A stretch of DNA of 64,000 bases from an uncultured Rhodospirillales bacterium (GTDB taxonomy: Bacteria; Pseudomonadota; Alphaproteobacteria; CAAGCB01; CAG-977), in the NCBI GenBank assembly GCA_902777205.1, contig CACYSU010000007.1, forward strand, positions 1-64,000, read 5' to 3'. The translations under genes and the position numbers were made by a program. Shown in pieces: positions 1-7,872 of the stretch. Positions within the stretch are counted from its first letter, which is position 1; each line of letters opens with the position of its first letter. The notes beneath the pieces were generated by a model that searched no databases, was not told the DNA's origin, and was given only the letters and a program-made list of their open reading frames with translations.

Positions 1-63
1 TCTTCTCTTAAACTTATTCACTCTGTCTAATAACTCCGCCCGATCTCTCGGAAACCACCTCAT
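1..63 (-). CDS. possible partial ORF leaving the left edge
   Basis: An ATG on the minus strand at 63 opens a 21-codon frame that stays open to the window edge. No family can be assigned from so few residues. The codons include AGA, TTA and AAT, which are rare in neighbouring genes, so it may be foreign or not a gene. A good minus-strand promoter lies just upstream, which would give a leader of only about ten bases. There is no clear Shine-Dalgarno. Confidence 0.25.
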   Translation of the reverse strand, partial: MRWFPRDRAELLDRVNKFKRR

Positions 64-79
64 CAGCGGCAAGGTCAGC

Positions 80-108
80 TTATATACCTATCCTCTTTCT
101 AACGTCAA
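80..108 (-). promoter_or_regulatory. candidate sigma70 promoter, leftward
   Basis: On the minus strand TTGACG (103-108) is separated by 17 nt from ATATAA (80-85). Both hexamers and the spacing are close to consensus. It would drive the partial ORF at the left edge. Confidence 0.4.
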
Positions 109-193
109 TATCTTTTTTCAAATTTCTTCATTTTTTTTTCACCTGTCCGTGCTACCCCTTGGGTATCAAGGCTTTTTCAAAGGTTTTTTCATC

Positions 194-1285
194 ATGGCAG
201 TGCCTAAAATTCTCAGCCGCTATATTATCAGACAGTTTTTAATGTCCTTTTTTGCCGTGTCTTTGACGCTCGGCGCGATCATTTTGCTGTTCGATGTCAT
301 CGAATTGATGAAAAAGGAATCGATTCCGTCGTTCGGATTCGGCAACGTTCTGACTTTGGGGCTGCTGAAACTGCCCAATATGCTGCTGACCGTCCTGCCG
401 TTCATCGTTTTGATCGCCGCGATCATCGTGTTCTGGCGTCTGACGAAAAGCAGCGAACTAGTCATCATCCGCGCCGCCGGACAGTCGGTCTGGCAGTTCG
501 TCATGCCGCTGCTGGCGACTTCTTTTATAATAGGCGTCCTTTCCGTCGTGCTGTTCAACCCCTTTTCCGCCGCCATGTACAGCAAATTCCAGCGGCTGGA
601 CGACAACCGCAGGGGCGAACCGCACATTTCGACATCACAGGGGCTTTGGCTGCGCGAACACCGCGACAATAAAATGTACGTCTTGCACACAAACGACATC
701 CGGCAGGAAAAGCTGGAACTGACGTTGAAAAACGTCGGGATTCTGGTGCTGTCCGATTCGGACGAGTTTTCAAAGCGAATCGACGCGCGGCAAGCCGTTT
801 TGGACGACGGATTTTTCAAGCTGAGCGACGCGCGGGTGTATGAAAACGGCAAAAACATAGAATATCTGCCGAGTCTGATGATCCCGACCGAGCTGACTTT
901 GGGCAAAATCACCAAGAATCTGGCATCGCCGGAAACGATTTCGTTCTGGGATCTGCCGGAAATCATCAAATTTTTTGAAAAGTCCGGATTTTCCGCGCAC
1001 CAGCACAGGATGCGCCTGCAATCCCTGCTGGTTTCGCCGTTTTTGCTGATGACCATGGTGTTGATCGCGGCCGTGTTTTCCGTCGATCCGAATCAGAGGG
1101 CGGGCGGCGGCGCGTTAAAGATTTCGGCCGCCGTCGCCAGCGGTTTCCTGCTGTATTTCATGACGCGAATCACTTACGCGATGGGATTCGCGTCCAGCCT
1201 GCCCGTCGGATTCGCGATTTGGAGCCCGCCCCTGATCTTCGCGTCGATCAGCATCACCGTTTTGCTGCACCGCGAGGACGGTTAG
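194..1285 (+). CDS. lptG: LPS export ABC transporter permease LptG
   Basis: Inner-membrane permease of the LptB2FG complex, which extracts lipopolysaccharide from the inner membrane and passes it to the periplasmic bridge. The 363-aa protein has the YjgP/YjgQ layout: an N-terminal block of hydrophobic segments (about residues 15-115), a periplasmic region (about 130-260), and three C-terminal segments. The start is taken at ATG 194, which has AAAGG about ten bases upstream; an in-frame GTG at 149 would add 15 unlikely residues. lptF normally precedes lptG but is not in the window. The stop codon overlaps the convergent HAD gene by 4 nt. Confidence 0.9.
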   Translation: MAVPKILSRYIIRQFLMSFFAVSLTLGAIILLFDVIELMKKESIPSFGFGNVLTLGLLKLPNMLLTVLPFIVLIAAIIVFWRLTKSSELVIIRAAGQSVWQFVMPLLATSFIIGVLSVVLFNPFSAAMYSKFQRLDDNRRGEPHISTSQGLWLREHRDNKMYVLHTNDIRQEKLELTLKNVGILVLSDSDEFSKRIDARQAVLDDGFFKLSDARVYENGKNIEYLPSLMIPTELTLGKITKNLASPETISFWDLPEIIKFFEKSGFSAHQHRMRLQSLLVSPFLLMTMVLIAAVFSVDPNQRAGGGALKISAAVASGFLLYFMTRITYAMGFASSLPVGFAIWSPPLIFASISITVLLHREDG

Positions 1286-1947
1286 GCCTTTTCGATCAAT
1301 TCCGGCAGTTTCGTGAAATCGTTGAACAGCAATTCCGCGCCGCTTTCCAGCAGCTGAGCGCCGCGCGCAGGCGTGCAATGCGACGCGCCCATAAAACCGA
1401 ACGCCCGCATACCGGCTGCCAACGCCCCGACGACGCCGGACGAGCTGTCCTCCACAACCAAGCATTTCCGCGGCGCGACTCGCATTTTTTCGGCGGCGTA
1501 AAGAAAGATGTCGGGGGCGGGTTTGCCGTTTTTGACATAGTGCGAACTGAACACCGTTTCATCGGGAAAGAATTTCCGCAGCCCCGTCACGTCCAAACAC
1601 ATATTCAGCCGTTTCGGCCGGCTGCCCGACGCGATGCAGACCGGCGTTTTCAACCGCGGCAGCGTTTCCATGACACCGGCGACGGTTTTCAGCTCTTTGG
1701 CCATAATCGACTCGGTTGTTTCGTTGACTTCGTCCAAAAAACCGTCGGGGATTTCGTACCCGTATTCCTGTTCGATCAAACGGCAGATCAGCGTCCCCGT
1801 TTTGCCCGTATATTTTTCCATAATGTCTTTGGCGGGAACGTTCATGCCGTGTTTGGCGAAAACGTCCGACCAGATTTGACACCCCATCGTTTCGCTATCC
1901 ACCAGCACGCCGTCAAAATCAAAAACAACCAGATCAATATTCGACAT
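1282..1947 (-). CDS. HAD-superfamily phosphatase (beta-phosphoglucomutase/phosphoglycolate phosphatase-like)
   Basis: HAD subfamily IA hydrolase of 221 aa. Motif I is DFDGVLVDSE near the N-terminus, motif II is a serine in IASGSRP, and motifs III/IV are a lysine in KPAPDIF followed by VVEDSSSG. The cap region between motifs I and II is helical, as in beta-phosphoglucomutases and phosphoglycolate phosphatases, so a small sugar phosphate is the likely substrate, but the exact one cannot be read. The start at 1947 lies inside the end of recX (about 14 nt overlap), implying translational coupling. An alternative ATG two codons upstream is possible. Confidence 0.85.
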   Translation of the reverse strand: MSNIDLVVFDFDGVLVDSETMGCQIWSDVFAKHGMNVPAKDIMEKYTGKTGTLICRLIEQEYGYEIPDGFLDEVNETTESIMAKELKTVAGVMETLPRLKTPVCIASGSRPKRLNMCLDVTGLRKFFPDETVFSSHYVKNGKPAPDIFLYAAEKMRVAPRKCLVVEDSSSGVVGALAAGMRAFGFMGASHCTPARGAQLLESGAELLFNDFTKLPELIEKA

Positions 1948-2491
1948 CTTCATCCCCGTCACCGTCATATTCCCCCAAAGCGCGCACAGCCGTTTGAAAT
2001 GAAAAGCCCGCGCGCGCCAACACCGCCAAATCCTTTTTGCGGCACGCCGCCCGATCCGGTGCCGGCCGGAACGCGCCGATTCGCCGCTTGGCGACCAAAC
2101 GCATGGCGGCGTCCAGATCGGAATCCCCGTTTTCCGCCGAGTCGCCCGTTGCCAAAGCGGCGTCCTGTCCGTCCGGATCAATGCCGGCCTGCGCCAATTT
2201 CTGCCGGATGAAGCGTTCCGATTTTCCCGCTTTCCTGTATTTTTCAACCGTCATGACGGCGAATCGGGAATCGTTCACATACCCCGCCCGTTTCATTTCC
2301 GCGACGACCGATTCGATCCATTCCGCCGATTCGTCCGGCACATCCGCGCCTTTCATCGCCGCTTTCGCGACCCGCCGTTTCAGCAGACGGCGCAGGTTGC
2401 CGGCCGAGCTTTCGTACCGGCCGAGGTAGTACAGCGCGATATTCATCAGACGCTTTTGCGTTACGGGCTTGACGGATTGGATTTCAGACAC
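1934..2491 (-). CDS. recX: regulatory protein RecX
   Basis: RecX binds RecA filaments and modulates recombination and SOS signalling. The 185-aa product has the family's three-helix repeat pattern, with recognisable blocks ALYYLGRYESS, RAGYVNDSRFA and KSERFIRQKLAQAGI. recX usually follows recA, but no recA is visible here; instead it is coupled to the downstream HAD phosphatase. No direct-repeat SOS box was seen upstream. Confidence 0.85.
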   Translation of the reverse strand: MSEIQSVKPVTQKRLMNIALYYLGRYESSAGNLRRLLKRRVAKAAMKGADVPDESAEWIESVVAEMKRAGYVNDSRFAVMTVEKYRKAGKSERFIRQKLAQAGIDPDGQDAALATGDSAENGDSDLDAAMRLVAKRRIGAFRPAPDRAACRKKDLAVLARAGFSFQTAVRALGEYDGDGDEDVEY

Positions 2492-2503
2492 GATTTATTC
2501 CTT

Positions 2504-2533
2504 TTGAAAAGAAAACCGGACAAACGCTTATAG
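2504..2533 (+). promoter_or_regulatory. candidate sigma70 promoter for hslO
   Basis: TTGAAA (2504-2509), an 18-nt spacer and TTATAG (2528-2533) precede hslO by about 35 nt. Confidence 0.4.
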
Positions 2534-2567
2534 CCGAATTTTAAACGTTTTTAAAGGAAGTTGTCAC

Positions 2568-3500
2568 ATGATTGAAAAAAAGGAAACCTCTATGACCGAT
2601 GCAACAACAGACGTAATTTGCCCTTTTTTAATTGATTCCGGTTTGTCCCGCGGTCAGGCCGTCCGGCTGAATGCGACGCTGGACACGATCATTTCCCAGC
2701 ACGACTATCCCGAACCGGTCGGCGCTCTGGTGGCGCAAGCGGGCGTTTTGACGGCATTGCTGGCTTCGACGATCAAATACGACGGGGTGTTCACCCTGCA
2801 GATTCAGGGCAAAGGCGCGGTTTCCGTTCTGGCCGTCGATTTGACGACGGACGGAAAAATGCGCGGATACGCCCGTTTCGACGCCGACGCGGTCGAAAAA
2901 GCCGCCGCGGACGCGGAAAAAGGCCAGATCGCCGCGTTTTTCGGCGAAGGCACGCTGGCGTTCAACGTGGAAACGAAAGATCAAAGCTATCAGGGCGTGA
3001 TCGCGCTGAACCAACCGACGCTGGCCGATTGCGTTCTGGAATACTTCAAACAATCCGAACAGATCGAAACGGCGTTGAAAATCGCCGTGGCGACGCCGTC
3101 GCAGTCGGGCAAAGGATGGACGGGCGCGGCGGTCATGCTGCAGCGGATGCCGATGGATCGCCAAATCGCGCGCGAATTAAAAGAAGAGGAAATCGACGAT
3201 TTGTGGAACACTTCGGTCGTTTTGCTTCATTCCGCGACGCCGGCGGAGCTGTTGGATTCCGGTTTGCCGCTGGAAAAGCTGCTTTACCGGCTGTACCATT
3301 TGAACGATTTACACTTTTTTATGCAGAAAACGATAAAATTCGGTTGCCGTTGTTCGCAAGAAAAGGTAATAGAAATGTTAAGACGTTTTCCGAAACAGGA
3401 TCGGTCGGAAATGGCGGTTGACGGAAAAATCAAGGTTGATTGCCAGTTCTGCGGGAAAAGTTACGTTTTGGATTTAAAAGATTTGGATGCGGAGGGATAG
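2568..3500 (+). CDS. hslO: redox-regulated chaperone Hsp33
   Basis: Cytosolic holdase chaperone switched on by oxidation and unfolding. The C-terminal zinc centre is intact: C-x-C at about residues 260-262 and C-x2-C at about 292-295. The N-terminal domain carries the family's GALVAQAGVLTALLAS-type helix and the ligand-exclusion beta region. Two starts are possible: ATG 2568 and ATG 2592, each preceded by an AGGAA-type ribosome site; the longer one is given. A lipoprotein gene follows after 5 nt. Confidence 0.93.
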   Translation: MIEKKETSMTDATTDVICPFLIDSGLSRGQAVRLNATLDTIISQHDYPEPVGALVAQAGVLTALLASTIKYDGVFTLQIQGKGAVSVLAVDLTTDGKMRGYARFDADAVEKAAADAEKGQIAAFFGEGTLAFNVETKDQSYQGVIALNQPTLADCVLEYFKQSEQIETALKIAVATPSQSGKGWTGAAVMLQRMPMDRQIARELKEEEIDDLWNTSVVLLHSATPAELLDSGLPLEKLLYRLYHLNDLHFFMQKTIKFGCRCSQEKVIEMLRRFPKQDRSEMAVDGKIKVDCQFCGKSYVLDLKDLDAEG

Positions 3501-3505
3501 TCGCA

Positions 3506-4207
3506 ATGGCTTTCAAATTTTCACGCTTTTACGCTTTGGCTGTCTGCGCCCTGACCGCGCAGGCCTGTTCCACCGGTTCGACGTACACTTACGATCCGCA
3601 AACGCAGAATTACGTTCCCGCGCCGCAGGCGCAGTACAACCAGCCGCAGGCTTACGCCGAAACGCCGTATGTCCAGCGCGCCCCCGGCGATTCGCATCCG
3701 CTGGTTCCGCTAGGCAAGAAAATCCGCCTGAAAGCCGAAGACATCAAATTCATTTCCAGCTACAATCTGCCGACGCGCGCGCCGAACGTTGACCAGCTGA
3801 TGCTGGTTTATCCGGAACAGATCATCCACAAATGGGCGGTCAACCGTTTTTCGGTCGATAAAACGCCCGACCGTCACGTCCGTTTCCTGATCATCGACGC
3901 CAGCATTATCGAAGAACGCATTTACACGGGCGGTTCCCTGAACAAATCGGCCAAACACAAATACGTCGGCCGTTTCGAGGTTTCCCTGCAGATCACGGAC
4001 AGCGAAGGCCGCGTTTTAAGCGAAACCAGAAAATCCGTTGACAGCCGCGACCTGCCCGACGCCTATACCGTGATTGATCAGGAAGCGTCGCTGGAAGCGC
4101 GTGAAAAATTGTGGATCGGCCTGACCTACGATTTGCTGAAAAAATTGTCGATTCAGCTGGAAGAGGAATTATCTACACAAAGTTTTAACGAATTTGTGGA
4201 AAGGTAA
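3506..4207 (+). CDS. putative lipoprotein of unknown function
   Basis: 233-aa exported protein. The start is ATG 3506 with GGAGGG about ten bases upstream, inside the end of hslO. The first 18 residues are a hydrophobic signal ending in AQAC, a usable lipobox, followed by a Tyr/Gln/Pro-rich linker and then an alpha/beta domain from about residue 65. The C-terminal helix pattern (EEELSTQSFNEF) is acidic and soluble. Gene order after Hsp33 suggests co-transcription. I do not recognise the family; an outer-membrane or transport-auxiliary lipoprotein is possible but not shown. Confidence 0.65.
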   Translation: MAFKFSRFYALAVCALTAQACSTGSTYTYDPQTQNYVPAPQAQYNQPQAYAETPYVQRAPGDSHPLVPLGKKIRLKAEDIKFISSYNLPTRAPNVDQLMLVYPEQIIHKWAVNRFSVDKTPDRHVRFLIIDASIIEERIYTGGSLNKSAKHKYVGRFEVSLQITDSEGRVLSETRKSVDSRDLPDAYTVIDQEASLEAREKLWIGLTYDLLKKLSIQLEEELSTQSFNEFVER

Positions 4208-4214
4208 CTGTGTC

Positions 4215-4288
4215 GCGGGTGTAGCTCAATGGCAGAGCAGCAGCTTCCCAAGCTGAATACGAGGGTTCGATTCCCTTCACCCGCTCCA
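4215..4288 (+). tRNA. tRNA-Gly (anticodon CCC)
   Basis: A complete cloverleaf: acceptor GCGGGTG (4215-4221) pairs with CACCCGC (4278-4284), the D-arm contains TAGCTCAATGG, the anticodon loop is TTCCCAA, the T-arm is GAGGGTTCGATTCCCTT, and the 3' CCA is encoded (4286-4288). It begins only 7 nt after the lipoprotein stop, so it is probably cut from the hslO-lipoprotein transcript or served by a weak promoter inside that gene (TTGTCG-17-ATTATC). Confidence 0.95.
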
Positions 4289-4336
4289 ATAACAAAACTA
4301 AAAAACGCCCTTAAACGGGCGTTTTTGTTTTGTTAT
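4289..4336 (+). terminator. extended terminator hairpin directly after tRNA-Gly CCA
   Basis: Outer arms ATAACAAAAC (4289-4298) and GTTTTGTTAT (4327-4336) pair perfectly. Inside them CGCCC-TTAAA-CGGGCG is followed by TTTTT. The hairpin begins at the base after CCA. The tRNA-Pro locus has the same architecture with different paired bases. Confidence 0.8.
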
Positions 4337-4733
4337 CAATGAACCTTAACAAGGCAAGACGGCAGTCGCGGCCGAGTTTAGGTGGAATTGGGCGGGCTGT
4401 GCCGTTGGCAGGGGCGTTTCGCCCTTAAACGGGCGTTTTTGTTTTGTTATCAATGAGCCTTAACGAAGCAAGACGGCAGTCGCGGCCTAGTTTAGGCGGA
4501 ATTGGGCGGGCTGTGCCGTTGGCAGGGGCGTTTTGCCCTTAAACGGGCGTTTTTGTTTTGTTATCAATGAGCCTTAACAAGGCAAGACGGCAGTCGCGGC
4601 CGAGTTTAGGCGGAATTGGGCGGGCTGTGCCGTTGGCAGGGGCGTTTTCGCCCTCAAACGGGCGTTTTTGTTTTGTTATCAATGAGCCTTAACGAGGCAA
4701 GACGGCAGTCGTAGCCGAGTTTAGGCGGAATTG
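4306..4733 (+). repeat. tandem array of 114-bp units: terminator hairpin plus conserved 54-nt element
   Basis: Three full units (starting at 4306, 4420 and 4534, with a 114, 114 and 115 bp period) and a fourth truncated unit from 4649. Each unit has a CGCCC/GGGCG hairpin with a T-run, the sequence GTTTTGTTAT, then a 54-nt element, then (in units 1-3) a G-rich linker of about 29 nt. The elements lie at 4337-4390, 4451-4504, 4565-4618 and 4680-4733. They run from CAATGARCCTTAAC to TTTAGGYGGAATTG and differ at only a few positions. The element at 4565-4618 is identical to the inverted copy at 27694-27747. No open reading frame or CRISPR-like spacer is present. An RNA role is possible but unproven. 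Confidence 0.9.
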
Positions 4734-4737
4734 CAGG

Positions 4738-4772
4738 AAAAAAGCCCCCCCCCTGCCCGGGGCTTTTTTTAT
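4738..4772. terminator. bidirectional terminator closing the repeat array
   Basis: AAAAAGCCCC and GGGGCTTTTT form a stem around a C-rich loop, with A-run and T-run flanks. It sits just beyond the last 54-nt element, exactly as a second hairpin follows the copy near tRNA-Pro. Confidence 0.7.
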
Positions 4773-4935
4773 TGGAAAGAATGTGTGAAATCGAACCCGA
4801 TCAGAGGGCGCGCCACGCAAAAACAGACCTAAAGTCTGTCAACAAGCCTTGTTTGCCGGACGAAAAGCGACGGCGACGGCCGGCAGAAGTGCCAACGTCA
4901 AACCGGCCGGCCGGAACGACGGAAGTCACGTCGAA
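4773..4935. other. intergenic stretch without a recognised gene
   Basis: Between the repeat array and the gmk terminator no frame has coding character. A small hairpin, ACAGAC-ctaaa-GTCTGT (4823-4839), and a GGCCGG-rich patch are the only structures seen. Confidence 0.6.
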
Positions 4936-4937
4936 CG

Positions 4938-4975
4938 AAAAATCCTCCGGCCGCAAGGCGGGAGGATTTTTTGCG
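4938..4975. terminator. bidirectional terminator downstream of gmk
   Basis: AAAATCCTCC pairs with GGAGGATTTT around an inner GCC-gcaa-GGC stem, with A/T runs on both sides. It lies about 10 nt past the gmk stop on the minus strand. Confidence 0.75.
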
Positions 4976-4986
4976 ACTCGGCGGAA

Positions 4987-5625
4987 TCAGGCCGTTTGCG
5001 ACCGCATCGCGTTGACGAATCCGGCCAATCCGTTTTGCCGTTGGCGTTTCAAACGTTCGGCCTGAATGATCAACCGGACGTTTTGGACGCTTTCGTCAAA
5101 ATCCGTATTGACGATCACATAGTCGTATTCGTTCCAATGGCTCATTTCCGACGCGGCGGTCGCCATTCTCCGGCGGACGACTTCGGCCGAATCCTGTGCG
5201 CGGGAAAACAGACGGCGTTCCAATTCCGCCATGGACGGCGGCAAAACAAAAACGCTGACCAGATCTTCGCGCGCGTTTTCGGCGATTTGCTGCGTTCCCT
5301 GCCATTCGATGTCGAACAGGATGTCCTTGCCGTCCTCCAACGCCTTGCGGACGGGTTCGCGCGGCGTGCCGTAGCAGTTGCCGCAAAATTCCGCGTGTTC
5401 CAAAAATTCGTCGCGCTGCACCATGCCGTCGAACGTCGGGCGATCGACAAAGAAATAATCCTTTCCGTTGACTTCGCCGGGGCGGGGCGGACGGGTGGTG
5501 ACGGAAACGGACAGGGACATATTGTCCTCCGTTTCCAAAATACGGTGGGCGATCGCGGTTTTTCCGGCGCCGGACGGCGAGGAAAGAACCAGCATGAAAC
5601 CTCTGCGTTTAATGGATTCCGACAT
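4987..5625 (-). CDS. gmk: guanylate kinase
   Basis: Phosphorylates GMP to GDP with ATP. The 212-aa protein has the P-loop SSPSGAGKT near the N-terminus and the GMP-binding blocks VTTRPPRPGEVNGKDYFFV and LFDIEWQGTQQI. Length matches bacterial Gmk. It lies 10 nt downstream of yicC in the same direction, an order common in alphaproteobacteria, and is followed by a terminator. Confidence 0.95.
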   Translation of the reverse strand: MSESIKRRGFMLVLSSPSGAGKTAIAHRILETEDNMSLSVSVTTRPPRPGEVNGKDYFFVDRPTFDGMVQRDEFLEHAEFCGNCYGTPREPVRKALEDGKDILFDIEWQGTQQIAENAREDLVSVFVLPPSMAELERRLFSRAQDSAEVVRRRMATAASEMSHWNEYDYVIVNTDFDESVQNVRLIIQAERLKRQRQNGLAGFVNAMRSQTA

Positions 5626-5635
5626 AAAAAGCCTC

Positions 5636-6511
5636 CTATTCGATATTTTGCGTTTGTTCGCGCAGCTGGTCGATCGCCGTTTTCAACGCCATGCCGACCC
5701 GCGTCAAGTCGATATCGGCCGATTTGGAACACAGCGTGTTGGCTTCGCGATTAAATTCCTGACATAAAAAGTCCAATTTTTTACCGATCGCGCCCGTTTC
5801 CGTGAACAATTCGCGCGCCGTGCGGACATGGGCGGCCAAACGGTCCAGCTCTTCGCGCACGTCGGCGCGCATCATGCACGCCGTGACTTCCTGCATGAAC
5901 CGGTCTTCGGGCAAATCGGCGTCCCCGCGAACCAGCGCGAGGTTTTCCAGCAGTTTTTGACGGATCTTTTGCGGCTGGACGGATTCCAAAGCCTTGGCCT
6001 CGAACACCAGCTGTTCGATTCTGTCCACCTGTTCTTTCAGGCACAGGGCGATCTTCGCCCCCTCGGTCAAACGGGCGGTTTTCAAGGATTCGGCCGCCTG
6101 TTCCAGCGATGTCAGGAACAACCGCGTCAATTCGTCGCGGCGGGCGGGATCGTCCGGTGTGCCGACATCCGCGACGCCCCGCACGTTCAACAACCCGTCA
6201 ACGCCGGCGGGACGCAGGGACGGATGACGCGCGTGGACGTTTTCCGCCAAACGGCACAATTCTTCCAAAAAAGCCTGATTGATTTTCGGGGTCTGCCCCG
6301 CCGCGCCGTCGGCCAGTTCCAGCGTCGCCGAAATGCTGCCGCGCGTGAAAAAAGCCCGCAGACAGTCGCGGACGGCCGGTTCCATTTCCTCGTACCCTTG
6401 GGGGAAACGGCACCTGATTTCCAACCCTTTGCCGTTCACGCTGCGCAGCGTCCAAGTCCACGCGGCGCCGTTGTCGCCGTGAAAAGAGCCGAAGCCCGTC
6501 ATACTTTCCAT
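5636..6511 (-). CDS. YicC-family endoribonuclease
   Basis: 291 aa with the family hallmarks: N-terminal ESMTGFG, a central coiled region, and the C-terminal DUF1732 block GKKLDFLCQEFNREANTLCSK. YicC homologues act as endoribonucleases that influence small-RNA turnover in E. coli. First gene of a yicC-gmk unit; its start faces the SDR gene across a 71-bp gap holding a perfect palindrome. Confidence 0.9.
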   Translation of the reverse strand: MESMTGFGSFHGDNGAAWTWTLRSVNGKGLEIRCRFPQGYEEMEPAVRDCLRAFFTRGSISATLELADGAAGQTPKINQAFLEELCRLAENVHARHPSLRPAGVDGLLNVRGVADVGTPDDPARRDELTRLFLTSLEQAAESLKTARLTEGAKIALCLKEQVDRIEQLVFEAKALESVQPQKIRQKLLENLALVRGDADLPEDRFMQEVTACMMRADVREELDRLAAHVRTARELFTETGAIGKKLDFLCQEFNREANTLCSKSADIDLTRVGMALKTAIDQLREQTQNIE

Positions 6512-6530
6512 ATCAAAGCCTCTTTATTTA

Positions 6531-6542
6531 CAAACCGGTTTG
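6531..6542. promoter_or_regulatory. candidate operator palindrome between yicC and an SDR gene
   Basis: CAAACCGGTTTG is a perfect 12-bp palindrome in the 71-bp divergent gap. Palindromes with a central CG of this kind are typical LacI-type operators. No regulator gene is adjacent, so the assignment is inference. Confidence 0.3.
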
Positions 6543-6582
6543 CATTACCTTACATAAAACGGAATGAAACGGGAATGTAAAA

Positions 6583-7350
6583 ATGAAAAATCCGCAACAT
6601 ATTTTGATCACGGGCGCGTCCAGCGGCATCGGCGAAGCTTTGGCCTTGCATTACGCGAAAGAGGGCGCGACGCTGTTTTTGTGCGGGCGCAACGCGGAAC
6701 GGCTGGGCGGCGTCGCCGACGCGTGCCGCGCGAAACAGGCGCGCGTTTTTGCCGAAAAGCTGGATGTCACCGACGCGGCGGCCATGGACAACTGGATCAG
6801 CCGGTGCGACAAAATCGCGCCGCTGGATCTGGTGTTCGCCAACGCGGGCGTGTCGGCTGGACCGGCGGACGGCGGCGAATCGGCCGAAATGACGCGCGCG
6901 ATTTTCAACGTCAACGTCAACGGCGTTTTAAACACCGTCCTGCCCGCCGTCGAAAAAATGAAACCGCGCGGCCGCGGCCAGATCGCGCTGACCAGCTCTT
7001 TGGCGGGATACAGGGGGCTGCCGTCCGCGCCGGCCTATTCCGGATCGAAAAACGCCGTGCGCGCGTGGGGCGAAGCTTTGCGCGGGCATTTGAAAAAAAG
7101 CGGCGTCGAAGTCAACGTGATCTGCCCCGGATTCGTCGTTTCGCGCATCACGGAAAAAAACAAATTCCCGATGCCGTTTTTAATGCCGGCGGCAAAAGCG
7201 GCGAAAATCATCGCGGCCGGATTGCGCAAAAACAAAGGGCGGATCACTTTTCCGCCCCTGTTGGCTTTTTCGGTATGGGCGATCAGCTGTCTGCCCGCGT
7301 CCGTCGCCGAATTTGTTTTGACAAAACTGCCTGAAAAGGGATCGAATTAG
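6583..7350 (+). CDS. short-chain dehydrogenase/reductase
   Basis: Classical SDR of 255 aa with Rossmann fold. The cofactor motif TGASSGIG is at about residues 10-17, NAGVSAG follows, the catalytic serine lies in LTSSLAGY, and the Y-x3-K pair is in AYSGSKNA. The absence of an acidic residue after beta-2, where R follows in CGRNAERL, favours NADP(H). The substrate cannot be inferred. It is convergent with the next gene, sharing a 4-nt stop overlap. Confidence 0.9.
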   Translation: MKNPQHILITGASSGIGEALALHYAKEGATLFLCGRNAERLGGVADACRAKQARVFAEKLDVTDAAAMDNWISRCDKIAPLDLVFANAGVSAGPADGGESAEMTRAIFNVNVNGVLNTVLPAVEKMKPRGRGQIALTSSLAGYRGLPSAPAYSGSKNAVRAWGEALRGHLKKSGVEVNVICPGFVVSRITEKNKFPMPFLMPAAKAAKIIAAGLRKNKGRITFPPLLAFSVWAISCLPASVAEFVLTKLPEKGSN

Positions 7351-7805
7351 TCGATCAGCCGCCCCCACGGGAAAATGCGGCGCAGATCCTTGTAATCGTC
7401 CGGCATTTTGGCGAACGCCCGATTCATTTCGTCGCCGAAAACGTCGAAGTCGATCCGGTCGTCGATTTCAAATTCGTCAATGATCGACAACAGCAGATAT
7501 TCCGCGAAAACGCGGGCGGCCGCCTGTTTGGACACATAACCGAAAATGCGGAATTCGGTCAGCAGGTATTGCTTGTAATCCTTTAAATTTTCCAGCGATT
7601 TCAATTTGTTTGCCAACAGCGGATCCATATCCTTGCGCACGCGTAAGGCCGTATCGACCATGGCGTTGACACGCATTGAGCGTTCTTCGTCTTCGGAAAT
7701 TTCCGCGTCGCCCGACCTGTCCATCAAGTCGATCAAAGCGTCTTCGTACATATCCATAAATTCCTGACGGGCAGGATCGGCAGCTGAATTTGTATTCATT
7801 TTCAA
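7347..7805 (-). CDS. hypothetical acidic protein
   Basis: 152-aa soluble, acidic, mostly helical protein with no signal peptide or membrane segment. The middle (about residues 55-110) is rich in Leu/Lys heptad-like spacing, and the C-terminus ends in a conserved-looking RRIFPWGRLID. I do not recognise a family. It stands between the SDR and the IalB gene. Confidence 0.6.
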   Translation of the reverse strand: MKMNTNSAADPARQEFMDMYEDALIDLMDRSGDAEISEDEERSMRVNAMVDTALRVRKDMDPLLANKLKSLENLKDYKQYLLTEFRIFGYVSKQAAARVFAEYLLLSIIDEFEIDDRIDFDVFGDEMNRAFAKMPDDYKDLRRIFPWGRLID

Positions 7806-7872
7806 ACCTCGAATGGCTTATTGAACGCAAGCATAGCACTATTGAAAAAAATAAAAAAGCACTTTGTTCGCA

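Noticed and set aside
1282-2247. 321-codon extension of the HAD gene
   Set aside because: The added N-terminal hundred residues overlap recX out of frame; motif I directly follows the start at 1947.
4306-4733. CRISPR array
   Set aside because: The repeat unit is 114 bp with near-identical content throughout; there are no unique spacers and no cas genes.
4772-5065. Plus-strand 97-codon ORF after the repeat array
   Set aside because: Runs through the gmk terminator and antisense into gmk, with Arg/Lys/Thr-rich text and no ribosome site.
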